Source of the DNA: Nevskiaceae bacterium
GTDB lineage: Bacteria; Pseudomonadota; Gammaproteobacteria; Nevskiales; Nevskiaceae
DNA length: 64,000 nt
Direction of reading: 5' to 3'
Assembly (NCBI GenBank): GCA_008012115.1
Contig: SSEB01000007.1
Coordinates: forward strand, 85,494 to 149,493
Shown here: piece after piece, positions 47,798 through 58,000 of the stretch
How positions within the stretch are numbered: position 1 is the first letter of the stretch
How the letters are laid out: each line of letters opens with the position of its first letter
Translations under genes and position numbers: made by a program
Notes under the pieces: generated by a model
Database searches by the model: none
The model's input: the letters and a program-made list of their open reading frames with translations, nothing else
What the model was told of the DNA's origin: nothing

Positions 47798-48814
47798 ATG
47801 TCCGACACCATCCGTGCCTTTGCTGCCGCCCAGGCGGGCGCAGCCCTCGAACCCTTCACCTACGACGCCGGCCCGCTGGGCGCGGAGCAGGTGGAACTGC
47901 GCGTCGAATACTGCGGCATCTGTCACTCCGACCTGTCGATGCTCGACAACGAGTGGCGCAACACGCGCTATCCCTTCGTGCCGGGCCACGAGATCGTCGG
48001 CGTGGTCGAGCGCATCGGCGCGCAGGCCAAGAACGTCAAGCCCGGCCAGCGCGTCGGCCTCGGCTGGCGCTCCGGCAGTTGCCTGTGCTGCCGCAACTGC
48101 CTGAGCGGCGACCTGCATATGTGCCGCAGCGGCGAAGAAACCATCGTCGGCCGCCACGGCGGCTTCGCCGAGAAGGTGCGCTGCCACTGGAGCTGGGCGC
48201 TGCCGATTCCCGAGGGCGTGAGCGCCGAAAGCGCCGGGCCGCTGTTCTGCGGCGGCATCACCGTGTTCACGCCGATCGCCGAGCTGGGCGTGAAGCCAAC
48301 ACATCGCGTCGGCGTGGTCGGTATCGGCGGCCTCGGCCACATGGCGCTGGCTTTTCTCAACAAGTGGGGCTGCGAGGTCACGGCTTTCACATCGAGCGCC
48401 GGCAAGCGCGACGAAGCGCTGCGCCTGGGCGCGCACCAGGTGGTGAGCAGCACCGACAAGGCGGCGCTCAAGCAGATCGCCGGCACGCTGGATTTCATCC
48501 TGGTCACCGTCAACGTGCCGCTGGAATGGGCAGCATACACGGCGGCGCTCAAGCCGCACGGGCGGCTGCACTTCGTCGGCGCGGTGCTGGCGCCGCTCAA
48601 CGTCAACGCCTTCAACCTGATTGGCGGACAGAAGTCGATTTCCGGCTCGCCGGTCGGCAGCCCGGTGACGACCCTGGATATGCTCGAGTTCTGCGCGCGC
48701 CACGGCATCGCGCCGATCGTCGAACAGTTTCCGATGTCGCGCGTCAACGAGGCGATGGCTCACCTGCGCGCCGGCAAGGCGCGCTACCGCATCGTGCTGA
48801 AGGCGGATTTCTGA
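47798..48814 (+). CDS. Zinc-dependent alcohol dehydrogenase (cinnamyl/YahK-like MDR)
   Basis: 338 residues from ATG 47798, preceded by GGAG. Catalytic zinc motif CGICHSDLSM and GHE; structural-zinc Cys cluster CLCCRNCLSGDLHMC; nucleotide-binding GIGGLGHMALAF. The CGICHSD/GHEIVG form is that of NADP(H)-dependent broad aldehyde/alcohol reductases like YahK. Substrate unknown. The 110-bp element copy 5 begins 13 bp after the stop. Confidence 0.88.
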   Translation: MSDTIRAFAAAQAGAALEPFTYDAGPLGAEQVELRVEYCGICHSDLSMLDNEWRNTRYPFVPGHEIVGVVERIGAQAKNVKPGQRVGLGWRSGSCLCCRNCLSGDLHMCRSGEETIVGRHGGFAEKVRCHWSWALPIPEGVSAESAGPLFCGGITVFTPIAELGVKPTHRVGVVGIGGLGHMALAFLNKWGCEVTAFTSSAGKRDEALRLGAHQVVSSTDKAALKQIAGTLDFILVTVNVPLEWAAYTAALKPHGRLHFVGAVLAPLNVNAFNLIGGQKSISGSPVGSPVTTLDMLEFCARHGIAPIVEQFPMSRVNEAMAHLRAGKARYRIVLKADF

Positions 48815-48826
48815 GCCCGCACACGC

Positions 48827-48936
48827 TACCCGCTCTCGGCAGTTATCCCAGGGGAAATGTTAATAAATATCTGTAGAATTAAAATCTGATAGATAAATAA
48901 AAACAAAGACCCACCCGCAGCATGCTGTAGCGGGTG
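48827..48936. repeat. 110-bp dyad element, copy 5
   Basis: The left end is TACCCGCT (one change) at 48827-48834; the right end is AGCGGGTG at 48929-48936. The AT core is 14 of 23 symmetric. The right arm is unusual: it contains an extra CACCCGC (48912-48918) that can pair with the terminal GCGGGTG, and another AGCGGGTG lies outside at 48958-48965. Confidence 0.88.
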
Positions 48937-49066
48937 CCGACACGGTGCCTGTGAAACAGCGGGTGCGGGAGGCAGCCGAGGCCCGCGACATGCAAGGGTG
49001 GGTCGGCACCCCTCCGCCCGCTCCCGCTCCCGTTTCGCTCCGCGAAAACACCGTGTCGCGGGCGGG
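48912..49066. repeat. Cluster of nested inverted repeats between convergent genes
   Basis: GGGTGCCGAC (48932-48941) is inverted as GTCGGCACCC (49002-49011), and GACACGGTG (48939-48947) as CACCGTGTC (49049-49057). CACCCGC (48912-48918) faces GCGGGTG (48930-48936). Together they could fold into a branched structure and may serve as the terminator for the dehydrogenase and for the giant lipoprotein gene's 3' side. Confidence 0.7.
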
Positions 49067-49084
49067 TGGGCCAAAAACGCCCGG

Positions 49085-52000
49085 CTAAGGCAGCCGGACG
49101 TAGCGGAAATTGCCGTCCTGGTCGTAGAGCCGCGCCTGCAGGACATCGCCGTTGGCCAGCGTCAGTCCGGACAGGTCGGTGCTGCAGGCGATGCCCGCGC
49201 CCTGCACGCGGCAGGTGCCGCTGCGCATGGCGCTGACCGCGCCGTTGTGCAGCAGCACCACATCGCCGCGCGGCGCCAACTGGCCGACGCTGGCCCAGGG
49301 GCGGAAGCTGCAGGTATCGCAGATCGTGGCGTCGCCGCTCGCCGCCACGAAGGGAAACGGCGAGCCGCTATAGGTTTTGGGATAGCTCACGCCGCGGTCG
49401 CTGGCGGTGAAGCTCAGCGTGTTGCCGCTGCGCGACACGGTGACGCCGCCTTCGCTACTCCACGGCAGCACGCGGAACGGCGCCGACACCAGCCCGTAGG
49501 CCGAGGGCGCACGGTTGTTGCGCACCTGGCCACGCACGCGGAAGCGGTACTGCCCGACCGGCGTGCTGCCGAGGCGCGCGGGGAAGGCGCTGTAGGCTTC
49601 GAAGCTGGCGGTCCACCGCCACTCGAAAGTACCCGTGTACGCAGAGACCACGCCGGGCAGGCCCTGCGGCCACGCCACGCGCGTCTGCACCTCGCCGGTC
49701 ATGTCGGCGAAGGTCGCCCAGTCGGCATCACGGCTGCACGGTTGCGGATCGCGCGTGCAGCGCTCGACCGTCACCACCGGGTTGTCCTGCGCCGTGGTGC
49801 CGCCGCGCCAGGTGAAGGTGGCAGCGTTGAAGCGCGTGATGTCCTGCGGTTGCGTCAGCACGGCGACCGGGCCCAGGTCATCCGGCAGGATGGCGTGGAA
49901 GGCATCGTAGGCTGCGGACGTGGCCTGGCCCAGCACCACCGCCAGCGCCTCCTGCCGCAACTCGTCAGCCTGCGCCAGGGCGTCATGCGCCTCCGGCACG
50001 AAGTCGGCGCCGCCCTTGAGCTGCGCCGCCATGCGCACGAGACGTGTGGCCATGTAATCGCCGGTATGCGGGCCATAGCTGGTCAGCGCCTTGCGATAGC
50101 TGTCGCGGTTCATGTACTCGCGATAGCTGACGGTATAGCCGTTGTAGTCGCCGGCGTGTCCGACGGCGACAGGCAGCTTGTAGCCCTCGGCCACACCGAG
50201 ATCCTGGATCTCCTCCTTGGTGAAGTTGCCCCAGATCTTGGCCAGATCCACCGACTCGGCGTTGGCGACGAGCGCGTTCGGCGCCGCGTCCCAGCCACGC
50301 GCATCGTTGTGCACCTGCGCGCGCATGTGCGCGATCAGCGCCGCATTGGCCTTGCCCGCGTCGGTGCCGGGAATCGGCGTGGCATTGAGCGGATCGGCCG
50401 GGTCGAAGTAGGTCTTCTGCAGTGCGCAGGCGGCGGCGTACTGCGGATCGCCGGCGTACTGCGGCATCAGACAGGCCCAGTCGAAGCCGTCGTAGATGTT
50501 GCCGCGCTGGGCGTCGAGCCGCGACTTGATGTTCAGCACCAGGTCGTTCTGCGCCTCGCAGGCGCAGGAGGCGAGCAGGATTTCGCCGAGGCGGAAGGTC
50601 TGCAGCTTAAGGCGCACATTCTCTTCCAGCGCCGTGAACGAGGGCACGTCGTAGTTCTCCGGTACCGGCACGCCCTCCGCCCGGAGCAGCGCGTAGATCA
50701 TGCCGGCCTGGGTGACGTGCGTGATCTCCTGCCAGCCATCGAACAGCGGGCCGCTGACCACGCCACCGTCGACGCCGGCCGCGGTATCGCGCCGCGCGCA
50801 GTCCGGCAGGCCCGCCGCCGGCACACCGAGATCGCCGTTGGCCGTGGTCTGCGTGCGGCAGTTGGAGATGCTGGGATAGGGATGCGACAGCGGGCCCGGC
50901 ACCCAGGCGTTGAGATAGTCCACCGGGAAATCGCGCGTCAGCGGAATCACGACACCGGCATCGCCACGGCCGATCTGGCTCCAGGCTTTCACCACGTCGT
51001 CGGCAAGGAATCGAGCGTTGCGCTCGGTCTGCGCATAGCCGCGGTGCTCCCAGTCGCGCACCGGCCCCTGCCCGAAAGGACAGTGGCTGGCGTCGTCACG
51101 CGTGCCGCAGACCGTGCCATCGTCGGCATTGCGCTGATTGCTGTTGCCGCTGCTCTCGGAACTGCCGACGTCGCCCTGGCTGAACACCAGGGGCGCGCCG
51201 GTCTCGCGCTCCACCCAGCGCTCCAGCGGGCCGAGGTAGTCGGCGCTGTGCAGGTTGTAGCCGTCGAGGCTCTCCGGGTGCTCGCCCCAGTTGATCCAGG
51301 TGGCGATGGGCTTGCTGAAATTGCCGTTGCTGTCCACCGCGTCGAAGCGGATCACGGTGAGCTGGTGATCGTTGTACTCCAGCGGGTAGCCCGCCGGCGT
51401 ACCGTCGTCGGCCGTGGCGGTGCGGACGATATTGCCTTTGTAGATGCGGTGCTTGATCACGGTGGCGCCCATGCGCGCCGGCTGCAGGTTGGCGGCGGCG
51501 GTCTCGATGGCGGCCGCGAGCTTGCGCGCCTGATTCTCGAAGAAGCGCGGATCGAAGGCGTCCTCGAACAGCGCCGGCCCCACCGTCGGCGACGCGGAAT
51601 ACGCGGCGCTGTGATTGTGGGCGACGTGGTAGAGGATCTGCTCGTAGCCGATACCGGACTTGCCCTGGTCGAGAATCTGGCCGACGCGGCGGATCAGCAG
51701 GTCCTGCGCCAGGTAGTTGTCGCTCTTGAGCAGGGCGATGCGCTTGCCGTTGCTACCCTCGATGACGATGGCACGCGCGGTCAGACGCGACTGCACGCCG
51801 TAGCTGCCGCGCTTGAGTTTGTGCGTGACATACGGATCGATATCGCCACCGGACAGGCCGTTGGCGGCATCCGAGTAGTCGCAGTACTGGCCGGCGCAGT
51901 AACCGACATCCGGCGTCATGTCGACCACGCCGACGCCGACACGCACCTTGGAGCCGGAGGGCGTACCGGTGAGCACGTTGCCCAGCCCGGTGAGCAGGCC

Positions 52001-55000
52001 GCCGATCACGCCGGTGAGCGAGCCGTCGCCGCCGCTGACCTGACCGACGGCACTGCTGACACTGCCGGGCCCGCCGCTGTAGAGCAGTTGCGTCAGGCCG
52101 TTGAGCACATAACCGAGACCGCGCTTGCCGGCATCGAGAATCTGGTCGAGGCTCATCGTCGACAGCGACGACAGCAGGTTCTGCACCTGCGTGCCCAGGC
52201 CACCCAGGTAGTTGATGACGCCGCCCTGCGTCGCGCCGCCGGTGAGCGCCGGCACGCCGGGACGCGGCACCACCACCGACAGCAGCGGCACGCGCACGTT
52301 GTTGGCGTAGGGCTCGGCGACGTTCTGCGGCGTCGCGGTCGGCACCATGAACTGCCACTGCTGGCCATCGATCTCGTCGATGGGCTTGCCGAGGATGAAG
52401 GCGTTGTCGCTGTCGTGCGTGATCAGGAAGTGCAGGCCATGCTCGCCGTAGGCGCCCTGCTTGTCGGCGCAGCTGAGCTGGTCGTAGGGCTTGCCGGCCT
52501 TGGCCGCGTAGCCGGCGCGGACGCGCGCGTCGGTGGAGGCGTCGCCGGGGAACGGCCGCTGCACCGGATCGTCGCCGGTGCCGTCGTCGAGGCAGGCGTC
52601 GTCGCGGTAGTACGGCACCACCAGCGGGTTGGCGAAGGAGCTCGCACCCTTGATCTCGAAGGTATAGACCAGCGAGCCGTAGTTGCCCTTGCCCGACACC
52701 TGCTCCCAGCTGTCGAAGGCCAGCGGCAGGTTGAACGTGGGATCGGGGAAATCGAAGAACGCCGGCTGGCCGAAAGTGTTGTCGATCTGGCCGACGTCGT
52801 CGTTGACGCCGTCGATGGGCACGCCCTGCGGCCGCAGCACGGTGTAGTAGCGCCCGCCTGCCACGCCCTGTTTGGCCTCGTCGGCGGTCGGCACCATGGC
52901 GCTGCGGTTGTAGTCCCAGGAGGTGTAGAGCCCGTCCGGCGGAATCGGGTGCACGCGCACGTGGTAGCGATAGGTGACGTTGTTGCGATAGAAAGTCTCG
53001 GTCTTGGTGACGTTGGTGCCGGAGTCCGCGCCCCAGACCTCGCGCATGCAGCGCACCGGGCCGCAGCGCTCGCCCAGCAGCGTCGAGTTGGCCTCCCAGT
53101 TGACCTGCTCGTCCTCGAAGCCGACCAGCGAGATGCTGGAGTCCGGCGACTGCTGGAAGGCGCGGCCTTTCCAGCGGTCGATCAGGTCGGGGCCGTAGAG
53201 CCCCGGATGCTCGGCCTGGGCCACGCTGATCTCGCGCACCATCCAGCGGCCGGTGGCGCGCCACACGTATTGATCGGTGGTGACGGTGACGCCGTCGCGC
53301 GTGAAGCGGTCGGTGGAATCGCAGAGCCGGTCCGCGCCGCTGCCGCTGCAGGCCGCCGGATTGCCGTAGTAGCCGTCGCCCGGCGCGACCTTGCCGTGAT
53401 GGTTGGGGCCGTAGTTGGTATTGCTCACCCCGAGCTTCTCGGGATCGTCCTCGCGGAAGAAGTAGCGGTCGATCCACTGGTCGGCGTTGTCGTCGCGGTG
53501 GTAGTTGACGTAATGGCGCTGGCCGAACCACTTGCTGGTGGCGCCCGCCTTCTTCACGCCGATGTAGACGAAGCGCGTCTGCGTCGCGTCCTGGTTCAGC
53601 GGATCGACCAGAGCCACCTCCTGCAGGCCGTAGCTGCCGTCGAGATCGGTATCGGCCGGCTGCGTCAGCGGCTGCGCCTGCTGGCCGGCATCGCTGTACA
53701 TGAAGGCGATCTCGTCATCGTCATCGAAGCCACTGACCGGGTCCTGCATGGTCGAGGCATAGCGTGCGACGGGATCATTGGCGTCGCTGTTGGTCCAGCG
53801 TTCCACGTCCCACTGGTAGGTCAGCTCTTCGTCGGTGCCGGAGTACACCGAGAAACTGGAGCCGGCGTTGGCCAGGAAGAACGGGAACTTCTGGTCGACC
53901 TGCATCGGGATTTCGACGAAGGCCTTGCCGTTCCAGGCATAGGCGGCGAGGCGCTCCACCGGAATGCCCATCGGCACTGACGAGGCGTCGGCCGGCGGAT
54001 ACAGGATCACGCCGTTGTGGGCGTCGCGCACCTCGCCCAGGTGCAGCGCGTCGCGCAGCGGGTCGAGCGCCGAGGCCCCCTGGGTCCAGCTGGCCTGGCC
54101 GGTGATGTTGGCGCCAGAGGGATACGGATAGGGCATGCCGCTGGCGGCGCGTACCGACAGCGCCGGAAGTTGCGCGCCGGTGAGTATCACCGGTGCGGCG
54201 TCGCGCTTGGCGGACGTGGCGCGGCCCAGCACCGTCTGCGGATCGGACCCCAAACCGAGCACGCCGGGGAATCCCGCGGCCGCCAGTGTCGAAGCGTTCT
54301 GCCCCAGGTGGCCCAATGCCGTCTGCAGGGCCGTGCTGGTGCCTTGCGGATCGCCGGCCAGCATCGCGCCGATCATGGTGTTGAGATCGGCCATGAACTG
54401 GCTCAGCGCGCCCAGCGCGCCGTCGCCGTAGCCCGCACTGCCGCTGCCGCCGCCCGGCGTGCTGCCGCCGGCGGAACCCAGCGTGGTGCATAGCGCGTCC
54501 GGCAGCCCGGCATCGACGCAGGGCTGGTACAGCGGCGTCTGCGGATCGAGCAGCGCGCAGAAGGCTTCGGCCTGCGCCTTCACGCCGTCCGGCGCGTTGG
54601 CCACGAGGTTGCTGCGGCAGGTGCCGGCGTAGGAACGCTGGATGTAGTCCAGGCGCAGCATCTCGCGCCAGACGATGCAGGCGCTGCCCAGCGGATTGTC
54701 GGTGCAGGCGCTGACCGAGGGCGGAATGTTGCGCGGATCGCTGGCCGGGATGCCGAACAGCGGGTTGTAGGCCTCCAGCCGCAACAGCGGCGCCGTCAGG
54801 GGGCCGAGCGAAACGAACTCCTCGTAGCCGGTGAACGGCAACACGAAGCCGGCGCTGCCGGAGGGATCGATGTAGCTGAACTCGTCCTCGGGAATGATGT
54901 AGCCGAAGGAGTTGTGCGTCAGGCCCAGCAGCATCATGTTGCGGTTGGGCGTGAGGCCACGGATGTATTGACCGTAGGTATTGGTGGTCTCACCCGGGAC

Positions 55001-58000
55001 CGTGACGATCTCGAGGCCCTTGCCGGCACCGCCGATGGTGATGCGCGACACCAGCGTTTCGGCGGTCGTCGCCACCTGTGGCAGGTTGGGCTGTTGCTTT
55101 GCCAGCTCAGGCCCGATCAGCGGCAGCTGCGACAGCGGCACGGGATTGAAGTCGTAGTAACGGCTCAACTGTCCCGAGGCGCCTAGTGCCAGGAACAGCG
55201 GGTTGGTCACCGGCAGCGTTGCGTTCTTCTGCGCGATGCTCAGCGTCGGATCGAGCGTGGTGCGCCGGGCGGCGCTGACGTCGAGCTTGGCGAAGCCGCA
55301 GATCTTCTGGCGGGGATCGAGCAGGGCGAGAACGCTCTGCGCCAGGCACTGGCCACGGTAGCGCACGCGCTCGTAATCGTTGGCGCCTTCGGTATAGCCG
55401 CCGGGCGAGGCATCGGCGATGTCGCCGTTGTAATAGAGCGTGGTGGCGCCGTTGCTGGCCGCCTCGATCGCGTTTTCCAGGCCGATCACGTAGTCGGCGT
55501 GGACGGCGCGGCCGAGGTTGCCGCCGGAATCCTCGCCGATGGTGGTTGGATGCGCGGCGTACTGCACGATGTTGCCGACGACATTGCCGTGCAGGTCCTT
55601 GGCCTGCAGCACCGAGAGCTGCGGATCGGTATGTGCGCTGAGATCGACGCGCGGACGGCGGTAGTTGGAAAAGGCCGGCTCATTGCCGGTGGCATAGGTC
55701 AGCGTCGCCGGCTGCGCCGCGTCCTTCGCCGCCTTGGCCGCGTCGGCCGCCTTCTTGTAGAGCGTGCCGGTCACCCACTCGTCCGGCACGCCGCCCCACA
55801 GGCCCTGCAGGTCGGCGGCGGAATGGGTATGCGTCTGGCCGATGACGATATTGTCCTGCGGCACCTGGGTGGCGGCGCTGATCGCCGCCTTCATGCCGGC
55901 CTGGATCAGGTTGCCGGCGCCGATGGCGTCGATGGTGACGAACAGGATTTCCGTGCCCGCGCCGTTGCTGGCCGGCTGCGACAGGTAGAACGCGCGCACC
56001 CAGGTCAGGTCGCGCAGTTCCGCCGCGCAGTCGGCCTGGTAGTCGCGGCAGTAGTAGGCACGACGCGCCGGCTCGTTGGAGACGCAGGTGGTGGACCCCG
56101 GGAAGCAGGTGCGGTCGCTGAAAGCACCGCCGGTGATCTGCTGCAGGTACTTCGAGTACTCGAAGGGCCCGAAGCCGTAGCCGCCGAGGTGGAACTGCTG
56201 CAGCACCGTCGTGCCGGGCAGGCGATCCTCCTGCACGCCCGTCACCTGGGCGCTGGACGGCTCGATGCTGCGCTTGGCCGCACCGGCGCAAAGCATGGCC
56301 GGCGTGCAGGTCGCCGCGGCCGGGCTGTCGTCGAGGATGGTGCCGGTAGCCAGCGAACGCGTCAGCGTGGCGTTGACCGGCGCCGACAGCAGCATGCCGA
56401 AGGTCTTGTCCGGACCTTTCACGGCATGGCCGATCAGGCTGACCGGGATCGTGTGCGTGGTGTCGCCCGGATTGAAGGTGAGCGTGCCGCTGACGGCGTG
56501 ATAGTCGCTGCCGGCCTTGGCGCTGCCGTCCTGCGTGGCATAGCTGACCGTCACCGTCCTGCTGCTGGCGGCGGCCAGGGTCACGGTAAAGCTCAGCGTG
56601 CCCGAGGACAGCGGCGCAGAGGCGTCACCGATGCTCAGCGTCGGCTGCGGCGGCGGCGCGGGCTGCACGAACACCTGCGTCGTCGCCGAGGCGCTGGCGC
56701 CCTGGTCGTCGGTCACCGTCAGGCGGAACTGCAGCGTGGTGTTGTCCTGCACCATCGGCGCGATGAACTGCGCGTTGGCCGTGGTGGCGTTGGACAGCTG
56801 CACCGTCGGACCTGCGGTCTGCGCCCAGGCATAGGTGATGGTGCCGCCCTCGGGATCGCTGCCATGGCCGCTCAGCGTCACTTCCGCTCCGCCGGTCACG
56901 GTCTGGTCGGCGCCGGCATCGGCCGTCGGCGGCTGGTTCTGCGAGCCCGGCTTCGGCTGGACCGTGATCTGCACGTCGGCGCTAGCCGACGCCGCCTGAT
57001 TGTCCGTGGCGGTGAAGCGGAAGACGTAGACCGTCGTCTGCGTCACCACCGGCGCGGTGAAATGGGTCACGGCGGTGTCGGTGGTGGTCAGCGTCACCGG
57101 TGGATTCGCGTCCACCTGCGTCCAGGCGACGCTGGCGATGCTGCCGTCAGCATCGCTGGCCGTGCCCGTGAGCGTCACGGCGTCGCCGCTGGTCACGGTT
57201 TGCGGATCGCCGGCCGTCACCGTCGGCGGCTGGTTGCCGCCGCCCTGTGCGGCGCGCACCTGGATGGTGACCGTGGCCGCCGGCGAGCGGCCGCCGCTGT
57301 TGTCGGTGACCACCAGGGCAAAGCCCAGCGCCTGCGGCTGCGCAGCACTGGGTGCGGTGAAGGTCGGCGCGGCGGCATGGGCGTCCGACAAGGTCACGGG
57401 CGTGCCGCTGCGCTGCGTCCATTCGTAGCCGACGATGTCGCCGTCCGGGTCATGGCCGCTGCCGGACAGCGTCACGGTCGCCGCGGCATCCACCGTCTGA
57501 TCGGCGCCGGCATTGGCGGACGGCAGGCGATTGGGCGCGCCGTTGGCGAGCATCTGGTTGGCGGTGGCCTGCAGAGCCTGCTGCACCGGGGCGGTCGCGA
57601 CCAGCCCGCCACCGGTGACGCGCGCGGCGAACTGCTGCGCCGGACTGCCCGGCTGCGCGAAATCGTCGATCGGCACGTCGAAGCGGATGCCGGCGACATT
57701 GGCGCAGACCGCGGCGGCGCTGCGGGTGGCGTCGTCCAGCAGGATGCCGTTGCGCGGATCGCTGTCGGCGTCCAGCGTCGCCAGCAGGCGCGCGATGTTG
57801 GTCAGCGCCGGCGGGTTTTGCGCCACCGGTGTTCTCAGGTCGGCACCCGCCACCAGGTCGAACGGCGTCAGCACCGCCTTGCCGGCGCTCTGGCCCAGCG
57901 TCAGGCACCCCAGCTTGAACGTGACCACTTCGCGCTCGGTGTAGGTGAAGCCGCCATCCAGCGCCGTCAGGCCGTGTTGCGTCGGCGTGCTGTAATCGAG

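Noticed and set aside
51753..53531. 592-codon minus-strand frame inside the giant gene
   Set aside because: Alternate frame of the same strand, Arg/Pro-rich, no start context.
48998..53980. 1660-codon open frame on the plus strand
   Set aside because: It lies antisense to the giant lipoprotein gene, has the His/Arg/Ala-rich make-up of a GC-rich shadow frame, and shows no domain.
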